From the NCBI GenBank assembly GCA_030683995.1, contig JAUXPH010000015.1, forward strand, positions 208,416 through 272,415: a stretch of 64,000 bases of DNA, in the 5' to 3' direction. This DNA comes from Lutibacter sp. (GTDB lineage Bacteria; Bacteroidota; Bacteroidia; Flavobacteriales; Flavobacteriaceae). The position numbers and the translations under genes were made by a program. Of this stretch, positions 29,332 through 39,332 are shown in pieces. The stretch's first letter is position 1, and every line of letters begins with the position of its first letter. The notes below the pieces were generated by a model. That model saw nothing but the letters and a program-made list of their open reading frames with translations, did not search any database and was not told the DNA's origin.

Positions 29332-30237
29332 CCCTTCGGGGGTTAGGGGGCCAAAAGACCCAAACGTTTTTAGCAAACCGTCTTTTGCGTTTACGGGTAA
29401 TGGTTTTCCCATTGCGGCAACAATTTTGTTGTTGCTTACCACATAGCTTTCGGTTAGTTTTTGCAGGCGTTCTGAGTTTAAAGGCAGGTGCAAATAATCC
29501 CCTAATTTTGCTAGCCTACTTATTAAACCTTTTGGAATATGGAATATTTTTGCTTGCTTGTTTTGTGATGCCGCAATTAGTTGGATCAAATCGTTGGTTG
29601 AAAGCGGCGTATCATCTGCCACATTGTAAATGCCGGATGGAATGTTAGTTTGTATCAATAGTTCTTTGATCACAAAACACAGATTTTCTACGGATAAAAA
29701 GGATCGTTGGTTCTCAAAAGCTCCCAATGGCCAAGGAAATCCTTTGCTGACCAAACTGTACAACAAATTTAGATTGCCTTTATTCCCGGGACCGTGAATC
29801 ATGCAGGGTCTAAGTATATAAACTCGTTTTCCAGATGGCAATTCTTTAGCTATAATATAATTCTCTGCCTGCTGTTTGGCAATACCATAATGGGTTTTTG
29901 GGTTTGAAATTTCGTCTTCGCTCAATACTTCTTTTACTTCATCAGCTACAGCTTTAACTGTACTCATAAAAATAAAAACAGAGGCTTCTGACATTAAGAA
30001 AGAATCAAATATTTGTTTTGTTAATTCAAAATTGGCCTCATAATATTCTTGCGGATTGGAGACTTTTTTTAAATCGTGCGCTTTCCCTGCCGAATGAATA
30101 ATAACATCCATTTTCAATTCAAAGATTTGATTCGGAATATAGCGAACGCTAATAGGTTCAATCTCGTGAGATAACCTCAAATAATCTTGCAGATTTACAC
30201 CAACAAATCCAGAAGCTCCTGTTATTGCTATTTTCAA
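29317..30237 (-). CDS. NAD-dependent epimerase/dehydratase
   Basis: 306 aa; KIAITGASGFVGVNL, VFIFMSTVKAVADE, YGIAKQQAE. Confidence 0.92.
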   Translation of the reverse strand: MKIAITGASGFVGVNLQDYLRLSHEIEPISVRYIPNQIFELKMDVIIHSAGKAHDLKKVSNPQEYYEANFELTKQIFDSFLMSEASVFIFMSTVKAVADEVKEVLSEDEISNPKTHYGIAKQQAENYIIAKELPSGKRVYILRPCMIHGPGNKGNLNLLYSLVSKGFPWPLGAFENQRSFLSVENLCFVIKELLIQTNIPSGIYNVADDTPLSTNDLIQLIAASQNKQAKIFHIPKGLISRLAKLGDYLHLPLNSERLQKLTESYVVSNNKIVAAMGKPLPVNAKDGLLKTFGSFGPLTPEGGTKR

Positions 30238-30239
30238 TA

Positions 30240-31445
30240 TTATTTCTTTAGGATGAATTCTAAATTATCAATACACTTTTCCAAAGTAAAATTATCTTCA
30301 TAAAAGTTAAGCCCATTGTTGCCTAAATTGATTCTTTCTTCAGTACTCATATCGTACATTTCAAGAATAATCTTAGATAGGCCAATAGAATCGCCTGCAT
30401 TAACCGACAATCCACATTTAGCTTCATTTATAATCGCTGCACCCTCTCCATTTAACATCCCCAAAATTGGTTTTTTAGTACATAAGTAGGCTTGTAGTTT
30501 AGCCGGCACTGTTAAATTAAAAATTATTTCATCTTTTAATGAAACTAAAAGTACATCAGCTTGGTTAAAAAATGTTTTCATCGCATCAATCGGAAACCTA
30601 CCTAAAAAATGAACTGTCTTATTCAAATCATTTTTAAGCACAAAATCTTCAAGTTTTCCTTTACTTCTTCCATCTCCTATAAAAACAAAATGTATATCAA
30701 TCTTATCTTTAAGAATTAAAGCCGTCCTTATTATTGAATCAACATCCTGTGCTGCTCCAATATTTCCAGCAAATATAATTTTGAAGCCTTCCGGTAAATT
30801 AGGAACAGGATAATCTGCATTTCCTTTTAAAATTGAATCCTCAGCCCAGTTTGGAAAATAAATCAGCTTGTTTATATAATTCCCTTTAGCTAAAATGGAC
30901 TCTTTAAATCCTTTGGAACTCATTAAAATTTTATCCGAATTATTATAAATATATTTTACCATTTTTGTAAATAGCGACAAAACATATTTATTGTTTATCC
31001 CGCCTGCAGATGTTAAGCTTTCAGGCCATAAATCCAACACCCAAAAATGAAGAGGAATCCTTTGAATCTTTTTAACGATAATTGCAGGAAATCCTTGTGT
31101 TATCGGAGAAGGCTCATGTACTAAAACAATATCAAATTTCTTCTGAAAGGCCAAAATCAAAGCTCTAAAAGAAGCAAAAAAAGCCCAGCTGAAGTAATTT
31201 AAAAAAAGCCTAATTCCACCACCTTTTCCTCTAGGAACTAACCAAGTCCTAATCACATTAACACCTTGATAATTTTCTTTGGTTTTTTTAAAAAATCCAT
31301 AATTTTCATAGATTTTCCCTTCAGGATAATTAGGCAATCCTGTTAGTACAGTGACTTGATGTCCTCTTTTTGTCAATTCAAGCGCAATATCATTACTTTT
31401 AAAATTCTCAGGGTAAAAATATTGGGTTACAAGAAGGATTTTCAT
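30240..31445 (-). CDS. wbuB: WbuB-like glycosyltransferase (GT4; probable L-FucNAc transferase)
   Basis: 401 aa; LLVTQYFYPENFKSNDIALELTKRGHQVTVLTGLPNYPEGKIY, located in an fnl module. Confidence 0.85.
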   Translation of the reverse strand: MKILLVTQYFYPENFKSNDIALELTKRGHQVTVLTGLPNYPEGKIYENYGFFKKTKENYQGVNVIRTWLVPRGKGGGIRLFLNYFSWAFFASFRALILAFQKKFDIVLVHEPSPITQGFPAIIVKKIQRIPLHFWVLDLWPESLTSAGGINNKYVLSLFTKMVKYIYNNSDKILMSSKGFKESILAKGNYINKLIYFPNWAEDSILKGNADYPVPNLPEGFKIIFAGNIGAAQDVDSIIRTALILKDKIDIHFVFIGDGRSKGKLEDFVLKNDLNKTVHFLGRFPIDAMKTFFNQADVLLVSLKDEIIFNLTVPAKLQAYLCTKKPILGMLNGEGAAIINEAKCGLSVNAGDSIGLSKIILEMYDMSTEERINLGNNGLNFYEDNFTLEKCIDNLEFILKK

Positions 31446-31449
31446 TCAA

Positions 31450-32613
31450 TTAATTTATTTCACTCCAAACCACACGTTTCACATAATCGGTATAACTCAA
31501 AATAATGCGAACCACCTTATCACTTACATTTGGCATAGAATAATCGGCTACCAAACGTAACGTTCTTTCTTCACCCCTTTTTTGTGTATTCAGCATTTCC
31601 AAAGCCTGCATAATACGTTCCGGGTTTAACCCCACCATCATTACGGATGCCTCTTCCATCGCTTCAGGGCGCTCGTGGGCTTCACGAATATTTAATGCCG
31701 GAAAATTCATAATCGAAGATTCTTCAGAGATGGTACCGCTATCAGACAGCACCACTTTTGCATTTTTTTGCAAATGATTGTAGTCGTGAAAACCCAAAGG
31801 TTTCATTAATTGAATCAAGGAATTAAATTTAACGCCTGTTTCATTGATTTTATTTCTTGTGCGTGGATGTGTTGAAACAATAATTGGCAACTTATACGTT
31901 TCCGCAATGGCATTCAAACTTTCGACCAGCTTTATAAAATTATTGGAATTGATGTTTTCTTCCCGATGCGCTGATACCACAAAATAATTTTCCTTTTGTA
32001 ATCCCAATGTCGCCAACACCTTTGAATCGTCGATTTGTTTGCTGTACGCAGCCACCACTTCGTAAATGGGTGAGCCCGTTTTTATGATTCTGTCGGCCTG
32101 CAAGCCTTCCCGCAACAAATATTCCCGGGCAATATCGCTGTAGGTCATGTTAATGTCGCTAATGTGATCCACTATTTTTCTGTTGGTTTCTTCAGGCACT
32201 CGCTGATCAAAACAACGGTTTCCTGCTTCCATATGAAAAATAGGGATTTTTCTTTTCTTGGCCGCAATGGCACACAAACAAGAATTGGTATCGCCCAATA
32301 CCAAGAAGGCATCTGGATTTACGGATTCCAATACGGGATCAATATTTATGAGTATTTGGCCTGCAGTTGTAGTGGCATTGTCTCCAGCGGCATTCAAAAA
32401 ATAGTCAGGTTTTCTCAGCCCTAAATCTTTGAAGAATACTTCGTTTAACTCGTAGTCGTAATTTTGACCTGTATGCACTAAAATGTGTTCTATACTTTCG
32501 GTTGCGTCTAATTTTAAAATCACTCTGGAAAGGCGGATGATTTCCGGGCGGGTTCCAACTACGGTCAGGACTTTTAGTTTTTTCATATTTTGTAATTTTA
32601 TCGCTGGTATCAC
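31450..32613 (-). CDS. fnlC: UDP-N-acetylglucosamine 2-epimerase family (FnlC/CapG-like)
   Basis: 387 aa; VVGTRPEIIRLSRVI, HTGQNYDYELNEVFFKDL, SDSGTISEESSIMNFPALNIREAHERPE. Confidence 0.9.
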   Translation of the reverse strand: MIPAIKLQNMKKLKVLTVVGTRPEIIRLSRVILKLDATESIEHILVHTGQNYDYELNEVFFKDLGLRKPDYFLNAAGDNATTTAGQILINIDPVLESVNPDAFLVLGDTNSCLCAIAAKKRKIPIFHMEAGNRCFDQRVPEETNRKIVDHISDINMTYSDIAREYLLREGLQADRIIKTGSPIYEVVAAYSKQIDDSKVLATLGLQKENYFVVSAHREENINSNNFIKLVESLNAIAETYKLPIIVSTHPRTRNKINETGVKFNSLIQLMKPLGFHDYNHLQKNAKVVLSDSGTISEESSIMNFPALNIREAHERPEAMEEASVMMVGLNPERIMQALEMLNTQKRGEERTLRLVADYSMPNVSDKVVRIILSYTDYVKRVVWSEIN

Positions 32614-32614
32614 C

Positions 32615-32760
32615 TATTATTTCTCGCAGATATACGCAGATTTTTTTTTCGCAGATTTGCGCTGATTTTGTTTTTATTTATTTAATAAAATTTGCGGTAA
32701 TCTGCATTTTTATCTGCGGCTATCTGCGTGAAAATTTTTTCTTATGTTTTATTTCTCGCA
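32615..32760. repeat. Family F 'cgcagat/atctgcg' inverted-repeat element
   Basis: tttctcgcagatatacgcagattt...ttgcggtaatctgcatttttatctgcggctatctgcgtgaaaa. Confidence 0.85.
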
Positions 32761-32767
32761 AATTTAC

Positions 32768-33145
32768 TTAAAGATTATTCACAATTCGTTTAATGGACTC
32801 ATCAATTTTTGATGTATTGAAATTGATTAATAATCCTAATTTTTTATTTGATAACTTTAAATAAGTGACTACTTGTTTGTAATGAACATCCGTTAAATTT
32901 TCTACTGACTTAACTTCGATAATCACTTTGTCATTCACCATCAGGTCAATTCTATATCCAATATCTAATTTTATGGTTTCATATTGAAAAGGCAATCCCA
33001 ATTGGCAAATTACGTTTAAATTTTCTTGTCTCAATTCATACGCTAAAGCTGCTTCATAAGCCGATTCTAATAATCCTGGACCTAAGGCGTTGTATACTTT
33101 AAATATGCAGCCTCTTATGATATAAGATATTTCGTTTTCAGACAT
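32768..33145 (-). CDS. GxxExxY protein (PDDEXK_3 family)
   Basis: 125 aa; GPGLLESAYEAALAYEL, GYRIDLMVNDKVIIEVKSVENL, YLKLSNKKLGLLINF. Confidence 0.93.
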   Translation of the reverse strand: MSENEISYIIRGCIFKVYNALGPGLLESAYEAALAYELRQENLNVICQLGLPFQYETIKLDIGYRIDLMVNDKVIIEVKSVENLTDVHYKQVVTYLKLSNKKLGLLINFNTSKIDESIKRIVNNL

Positions 33146-33169
33146 ACTTAAATTAATTTTTGTTTTCAG

Positions 33170-33400
33170 CTATTTTTTATTTCTCGCAGATTTTCGCGGA
33201 TTTTGTTTTTATTTATTTAATAAATTTGCGTTTATCTGCGCTTTTTATCTGCGGCCATCTGCGTGAAATTTTTTACACTTCCTGAAAATTGATTGTTGTT
33301 TCTCAGATATTTATTTGTCTCTCGCTGATTTACGCTGATTTTTATCGCAGATCTTCGCTGATTTTGTTTCTCGCTGATTTACATGAAATTTTTTATACTT
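33170..33400. repeat. Family F elements
   Basis: ctcgcagattttcgcggatttt...atctgcgctttttatctgcggccatctgcgtgaaa and ctcgctgatttacgctga... Confidence 0.8.
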
Positions 33401-34511
33401 CCTCAAAATAGGTATCCGCATCATTGGGATCATAAAACTCGTTGATCCAGAAATTGGTGTATAAAATGTCATCGCCTATATTTTTGATATTGTGTGTGTA
33501 CCAAATTGGCATATCCACATAAGCCGGTTCATTGCCGTCCAAATAGAAATCCAATACTTCCTTGGTTCCTATGCGGCGTAATTGGATTAACGCTTTTCCT
33601 TTGATGACCGCAAAGCGTTCAATTTTACGGGTATGATAATGATTTCCCCTAGTGATTCCTGGCACTGTGGTTGAAAAAGACACTTGTCCGCCAACGCCCA
33701 ATCGGATCACCTCCACAAAGGAACCTCTAGGATCGGTATGCTGGGTGAATTTTACCGGAAAATGATTGGCAATGTCCATATAACAACGGAATGTATTGAA
33801 TAAATTTAATTCGAACGTGTTGTTGATTGCAGGAATTTCTCCCTTGTCCTGATATTGTGTTTTATAGTTTTCCAGCAAGGAAAGCATGGCTGATACTTTC
33901 GAAACCGACGTATGTGGCACCAAAACTTCCTCTTTGCTTTCAGCACATTTTATTTCATTGATAATTTCACCCACCAGTTCACCCACATAAATCAACTTTA
34001 CCTCACTGTCAACCTCAATTTTTGGTATTTCATTGTGGTATAACTTATGGCAAAATGTAGCGACCACTGAATTATAATTCGGTTGTCCGAAGGGCCCAAA
34101 TACATTTGGAATAATCATTCCCGTAAATTTTCCTCCTGATTTTTTTGCCCAATCTACCATCAATTCCCGGCCTTCTTTTTTGGATTTGCCATACAGATTG
34201 TCTTTTTCTTCCTGTGTAGAGGATGAAAATAAGACGTGGGCTTTGCTATTTGTTTTGTTGAGGGCGCTGATTAATTTTTGAACCAATCCGATGTTCGTGT
34301 CATAAATCACTTGTGGTTCATTATGGCGATTCATCGCGGCCAAATGCACAATTACATCGCATTGCGACACAAATTCATTTAATTTGTTTTCATCCTCAAA
34401 AAAACTTCTTTGAAAATCAATACGCTCAAATTCTTCGGGATGCAAGCCCACGGTGTTATATAAATGGGTGCCGACAAATCCGGCCTGGCCGGTTATTCCT
34501 ATTTTTAACAT
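33393..34511 (-). CDS. fnlB: UDP-2-acetamido-2,6-dideoxy-hexulose reductase (FnlB/CapF-like; SDR + cupin)
   Basis: 372 aa; N-terminal GITGQAGFVGTHL and C-terminal cupin RGNHYHTRKIERFAVIKGKALIQLRRIG. Confidence 0.92.
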   Translation of the reverse strand: MLKIGITGQAGFVGTHLYNTVGLHPEEFERIDFQRSFFEDENKLNEFVSQCDVIVHLAAMNRHNEPQVIYDTNIGLVQKLISALNKTNSKAHVLFSSSTQEEKDNLYGKSKKEGRELMVDWAKKSGGKFTGMIIPNVFGPFGQPNYNSVVATFCHKLYHNEIPKIEVDSEVKLIYVGELVGEIINEIKCAESKEEVLVPHTSVSKVSAMLSLLENYKTQYQDKGEIPAINNTFELNLFNTFRCYMDIANHFPVKFTQHTDPRGSFVEVIRLGVGGQVSFSTTVPGITRGNHYHTRKIERFAVIKGKALIQLRRIGTKEVLDFYLDGNEPAYVDMPIWYTHNIKNIGDDILYTNFWINEFYDPNDADTYFEEV

Positions 34512-34524
34512 TGTGATTGGTTTT

Positions 34525-34930
34525 TTATTTCTCGCGGACCTGGCTGCCGGCAGACAGGTTTACGCGGATTTTTTGTTTCTCGCTGATTTTCGCAGATTTC
34601 TTTCGCAGATCTACGCGGATTTTGTTTTTAACTGTTTAATAAAATCTGGATAATCTGCGTTTTTTTATCTGCGTTCATCTGCGTGTAACTTTTAATTCTA
34701 TATTTCCAGAAATTGATTCTTGTTTCTCAGATATTTTGCTTTATTTCTCGCGGATTTTCGCAGATTTCTTTCGCAGATCTACGCGGATTTTGTTTTTAAC
34801 TATATAATAAAATTTGCGATAATCTGCGTTTTTTTATCTGCGCTCATCTGCGTGAAACTTTTATCTTATGTTTTATTTCTCGCAGATCTACGCTGATTTT
34901 TTCCGCAGATCTACGCTGATTTTTTTTATC
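34525..34930. repeat. Two family F elements
   Basis: ctcgctgattttcgcagatttctttcgcagatctacgcgg...atctgcgtttttttatctgcg(t/c)tcatctgcgtg, twice. Confidence 0.85.
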
Positions 34931-34931
34931 T

Positions 34932-35342
34932 TTAAATAAAATAATCCGCTTCATATCGGTATTCATCTTTTATTTCACCTAACAAATGATCAGCCATTAC
35001 CAATAATTTTGAGCCTTCTTCCAGTGATTGAATACCGGAAACATAGCCTTTGGGCACATGCAGCACATCTAATTTTTTGGTATTGACTGTAAAAGTAAGC
35101 ATTTCTAAATTTTTAGCAGGATTTTCCCAATTGTCAATTTTTATTAATCTAATTTTAAATGACCCATTTATCGCGGAAAACCATCGCTGCTCTATTTTAT
35201 GTCCTTGCCAAGCCCTGATAAAATCTCCATTATTTTCAATTACATAAATTCTTTTGATGGCCGAAGCGTCAAAATCGTTGTTATAAAATACTGTTCCTCT
35301 TGCATCGGTATGGCTGTTTCCGGTGATTATTTTTGGAATCAT
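34932..35342 (-). CDS. WxcM-like/FdtA-type cupin
   Basis: 136 aa; DARGTVFYNNDFDASAIKRIYVIEN, RAWQGHKIEQRWFSAINGSFKIRLIKID. Confidence 0.85.
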   Translation of the reverse strand: MIPKIITGNSHTDARGTVFYNNDFDASAIKRIYVIENNGDFIRAWQGHKIEQRWFSAINGSFKIRLIKIDNWENPAKNLEMLTFTVNTKKLDVLHVPKGYVSGIQSLEEGSKLLVMADHLLGEIKDEYRYEADYFI

Positions 35343-35379
35343 CTTTTTTGTGATTTGTGACTGGTTATTTTTAGGATAA

Positions 35380-35660
35380 TTGTATTATTTCTCGCTGATA
35401 TACGCTGATTTCTTTCGCAAATCTACGCGGATTTTATTTTTAGCAATTTAATAAAATCTGCAGAATCGGCGTTCTTTTAATCTGCGCTCATCTGCGTGAA
35501 ATATTGATTGTTGATGATTGGTGAATTATTTTTTTCAGGATGATTGTACTTTTTCTCGCTGATTTTCGCAGATCTTTCTTTTCGCAGATTTACGCTGATT
35601 TTGTTTCGCTGATTCTCGCGGATTTTTATTTGTTACTGATTCATGAAATTTGCGTGAAAC
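35380..35660. repeat. Family F elements
   Basis: ctcgctgatatacgctgatttctttcgcaaatctacgcgg...atctgcgctcatctgcgtgaaa plus partial copy. Confidence 0.8.
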
Positions 35661-35689
35661 ATGCGTTACTAAACACTAGTAGCAAATTA

Positions 35690-36724
35690 CTATCCCGGCA
35701 ATTGTGCCACATCTTCCCCAAAAACTTCTTTACGAATCAATGGCAATTTCACCAATAAGGCTTTGGTGCCTTCCACGCCTAAACGTTCTGTATTGTGTGA
35801 ATGGTAATCTTCTATGACTGAAACGTCCTCAATCCCTTCAGAAAAATAACGGGCATAATTTAAATCCCGATTGTCGGCCGGCACCCGGTAAAATTCCCCC
35901 ATATCTTCGGCTTTCACCATTTCTTCACGGGTGCATAAAGTTTCATACAATTTTTCACCGTGACGCGTTCCAATAATTTTTACTTCATTTTTGGCATTAC
36001 AGATTTCTTTTAGCGCCTGCGCCAAATCGCCTATGGTACCTGCCGGTGCTTTATTGACAAACAAATCACCCGGATTTCCGTGTTCAAATGCAAACAATAC
36101 CAGCTCAACAGCTTCTTCCAAAGACATTAAGAAACGTGTCATATTTGGATCGGTAATGGTAATGGGTTTTCCTTCTTGTATTTGTTTTAAAAACAATGGA
36201 ATCACAGAGCCCCGAGAGCCCATCACGTTTCCGTAACGCGTTAAACAAACGGTGGTATCCATGGTATTTCTAGACGCCGCAATGGCCACTTTTTCCATCA
36301 ATGCTTTGGAGATTCCCATTGCGTTGATTGGATAAGCCGCTTTATCGGTGCTTAAACAAATTACTTTTTTCACTTTGTTAGCTGATGCCGCATCTATGAC
36401 ATTTTGGGTTCCAAACACATTTGTTTTTGCGGCTTCCAACGGAAAAAACTCGCAAGAAGGCACTTGTTTTAAGGCGGCCGCATGGAAAACATAATCCACA
36501 CCGCGTATGGCTTTTTCTATACTCGTGTAATCACGCACATCACCAATATAAAATTTGAGTTTCTCATTTTTTAACTGGTTACGCATGTCATCCTGTTTTT
36601 TCTCGTCACGAGAAAAAATGCGAATTTCTTTAAAATGGTCTGTATGTAAGAAACGGTTTAATACGGCGTTCCCAAAGGAACCTGTGCCTCCTGTGATGAG
36701 GAGGGTTTTGTTTTGTATTTTCAT
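35690..36724 (-). CDS. fnlA: UDP-GlcNAc 4,6-dehydratase/5-epimerase (FnlA/CapE-like)
   Basis: 344 aa; LLITGGTGSFGNAVLNRFL, IFSRDEKKQDDMRNQ, CLSTDKAAYPINAMGISKALMEK, IIGTRHGEKLYETLCTREE. Confidence 0.92.
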   Translation of the reverse strand: MKIQNKTLLITGGTGSFGNAVLNRFLHTDHFKEIRIFSRDEKKQDDMRNQLKNEKLKFYIGDVRDYTSIEKAIRGVDYVFHAAALKQVPSCEFFPLEAAKTNVFGTQNVIDAASANKVKKVICLSTDKAAYPINAMGISKALMEKVAIAASRNTMDTTVCLTRYGNVMGSRGSVIPLFLKQIQEGKPITITDPNMTRFLMSLEEAVELVLFAFEHGNPGDLFVNKAPAGTIGDLAQALKEICNAKNEVKIIGTRHGEKLYETLCTREEMVKAEDMGEFYRVPADNRDLNYARYFSEGIEDVSVIEDYHSHNTERLGVEGTKALLVKLPLIRKEVFGEDVAQLPG

Positions 36725-36726
36725 TA

Positions 36727-37737
36727 TTAAGATTTTAAAAGTAAAATTAAATCGTCTATTTGATTAAAAGCCAACTGCTGTGTATTTTTAATATCCTCTT
36801 TTTGAGAATCTAGCAATGCTCTTATGATATCATTGGAATCTAAAGGATTAAAAACAATTGAAGGATTACATACCGCATACGTATAAGGTAAATCTGCGCC
36901 AATAACTTTACACCCATTTTCGATGGCTTCTATAATACCTAAACCAAAGCTTTCAGATAGTGAAGGATATATTGTAAAAGTAGCTTTACCATAAATTTCA
37001 CTCAATAAATCTCTGGGCACAAAACCATGATTAATTATTGGATAGCCTACTTTTTTCCTTTCTTTCACCAAATCATTTAATGCTTTATAATCACTGCCTA
37101 TTGTTAAATGAAGTTCCACTTTTTTATTTAAATGATAAAACCGGCAGAACGCTTCTATGAGATTTAAATGATTTTTATGCTCACTGCCCGCACTTATGTA
37201 TACAAAAACTTCTTTTTTTCTAGAGTCAATAATGCCTTTTTTTAACGACGGATAAAATGGTAGAATCAAGACTTTTTCTTTATTTATTTTTGCTGCTTTC
37301 CTTAAAAAAACATCTTTCATTACTTGTGTTTGCACTACCCAAAAATCAGTGTTTTGTTGCAATATTTTAAAAACCTCTGCTTTTATTTGAAAAATAATTT
37401 TTTGTTTAAATGAAATTTCCTTCGGTATTTCGAGGAAAAGCTTTTGATGAAAGTAAGTAAATACTTTGGCCTTTAATTTTAAGGAAGGTGGTATATTTCC
37501 AAAACATAAAACTTTTGAAAAATTTATGCTGTTTTTTTTATAAAATTTATGACGTTTCAGTAAACTTGCTTCGAGATAAGTAATTTCATTGTTGATTATT
37601 TCAGGATGACTATTTTTTATGCGTTTATCTAAAAGATAATGTACTTTTAACTGCCTCCTTTCAAGTTCCTCAATAAGGTAGTCGAGTAAAATTTTCCCGC
37701 CACTATTATTAATATACACCGCATCAATAAGAAGCAT
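36727..37737 (-). CDS. Glycosyltransferase (GT4-like)
   Basis: 336 aa; EHKNHLNLIEAFCRFY, FTIYPSLSESFGLGIIEAIENGCKVIGADL. Confidence 0.85.
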   Translation of the reverse strand: MLLIDAVYINNSGGKILLDYLIEELERRQLKVHYLLDKRIKNSHPEIINNEITYLEASLLKRHKFYKKNSINFSKVLCFGNIPPSLKLKAKVFTYFHQKLFLEIPKEISFKQKIIFQIKAEVFKILQQNTDFWVVQTQVMKDVFLRKAAKINKEKVLILPFYPSLKKGIIDSRKKEVFVYISAGSEHKNHLNLIEAFCRFYHLNKKVELHLTIGSDYKALNDLVKERKKVGYPIINHGFVPRDLLSEIYGKATFTIYPSLSESFGLGIIEAIENGCKVIGADLPYTYAVCNPSIVFNPLDSNDIIRALLDSQKEDIKNTQQLAFNQIDDLILLLKS

Positions 37738-37738
37738 A

Positions 37739-38596
37739 CTAGTTTAATATTTTTTTAATGCTATGATTAATAAACTCTTCTGAAAAATCACTCTGAACCC
37801 ATTCATGATTAGGATCATCCAAAACGTTTCCAAAATGTCGTTTATAAAAAAGAATTGGAACTTGTCCTAAATAAGCACTCCAAGCGGAAAATGTTGAATC
37901 AGAAGCAATGATAAATTTTGCTTTTGAAAGCACTAAAATATCCGCAATAGCACTTCCAAAAAAAACCAATTTAGTATTTGGAAAATTAAGCATTTCCGAT
38001 AATTCATCAGCACTGCCATCTGAGAAAATTAAAAATTCAATTTCAGAATCATAATTGTCATGAATAAACTTCATTTTTTCTAAATACCAAGTAAAAGAGA
38101 TTCTACTTTCTATATCATAATCTCCTAATCTGATATGGACACCAACAAATTTATTGTTTATACTTTTATAACATTCCAAAACATCATTATTTACAATACC
38201 TAATAAATGATTTTTAACCAAATCACTTTGAAAATGCAAATCAGTGAAATAATTTTTCAACCCTTCCACAACTATAATACCTTGATCTGACATCGAAGGA
38301 TTTGAATTTTCAGGAAGTCCTTTTTGTGTCAATAATAGCCATTGCTTATTTAAATTTTTAATCCCAAATGAATTAAACAAACCATTGTAGTGTCTTTTAT
38401 CCTTTTCTCTTCGAATATAGGGACCAATATTAAATTGAATCCATGATGGGTTAATTATTTCTAATTTATATTTATTTGCTAGAATTATAGCTCTGGCATA
38501 AACAAATAAGCAATTTGCAAGGCCTGATCCCATAAATCTGATTATAAAATGCAGTTTAGATGGTAGTTTAGGATAAATAACAATTTTATTCTTCAT
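37739..38596 (-). CDS. Alpha-1,2-fucosyltransferase-like protein (GT11)
   Basis: 285 aa; FVGVHIRLGDYD (HxRxGDY), ADILVLSKAKFIIASDSTFSAWSAYLG. Confidence 0.75.
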   Translation of the reverse strand: MKNKIVIYPKLPSKLHFIIRFMGSGLANCLFVYARAIILANKYKLEIINPSWIQFNIGPYIRREKDKRHYNGLFNSFGIKNLNKQWLLLTQKGLPENSNPSMSDQGIIVVEGLKNYFTDLHFQSDLVKNHLLGIVNNDVLECYKSINNKFVGVHIRLGDYDIESRISFTWYLEKMKFIHDNYDSEIEFLIFSDGSADELSEMLNFPNTKLVFFGSAIADILVLSKAKFIIASDSTFSAWSAYLGQVPILFYKRHFGNVLDDPNHEWVQSDFSEEFINHSIKKILN

Positions 38597-39332
38597 GGTA
38601 ATGCTGTTTTGTGTATCGTTCTCTAAAAATGTTTAATCCCCCATACAGAATACAATTGAAATCAAAAATAGAAGAAAACTGAACAAGATTCCTATTAATT
38701 ATATCAAAAGGATTTTGTTCATTAAAACTTCCTGGAATACTCGAATATAATTTATCATATCCGTATTCATTTGCTGTCACTAAAACCAATTTATTAAATA
38801 ATCCTTTTGGAAAACAAATTTCATTAATAGGTTCATTAACAAAATTTTCTAATATCTTTTTTGAAGTTATCATTTCTGTTTTCATTTCGCTCTCAGAGAG
38901 TAAATTTAAATCTGGATGGGTATGGGTATGGGATTGAAACCTAAAACCTTTATTTTGTAAAAATATAATTTCATTTGCATTCATAAAAGTATTCGTGCCT
39001 ATACAATTAGAAATTATAAAAACAGTTGGCTTTAAACCCTGATTGAAAAAGAAATCCTTATTTTTAAAAATGCCTATATAACCATCATCAAAAGTGAGCA
39101 TAATTTGATTTTTTGGTTGTGTAATTACATCAACAATTTCAAATCCCTGTTGCCTAATTATACGAATATGTTCAGTAAAAAGACTAAGCGGGGTGGACAT
39201 CATTGTTTCTGGGACATCTTTATCCTTATGAACATCATGATAATATAAAACCTTGCTATTTCTATTATTATATTTAATTTTTCCCAATAGCAAAGCTGCA
39301 GAATATAAATTAGATTTAATCTTTCCTAACAT
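38586..39332 (-). CDS. Polysaccharide deacetylase family protein
   Basis: 248 aa; IMLTFDDGYIGIF, FQSHTHTHPDLNLLSE, EICFPKGLFN. Confidence 0.9.
   Translation of the reverse strand: MLGKIKSNLYSAALLLGKIKYNNRNSKVLYYHDVHKDKDVPETMMSTPLSLFTEHIRIIRQQGFEIVDVITQPKNQIMLTFDDGYIGIFKNKDFFFNQGLKPTVFIISNCIGTNTFMNANEIIFLQNKGFRFQSHTHTHPDLNLLSESEMKTEMITSKKILENFVNEPINEICFPKGLFNKLVLVTANEYGYDKLYSSIPGSFNEQNPFDIINRNLVQFSSIFDFNCILYGGLNIFRERYTKQHYHEE

Noticed and set aside
29217-29648. 143-aa plus-strand ORF
   Set aside because: Overlaps family A repeat and runs antisense to the epimerase.
32615-35660. CRISPR-like regular cgcagat repeats
   Set aside because: Spacing is irregular, inter-repeat sequence is itself repetitive, and no cas genes are present.
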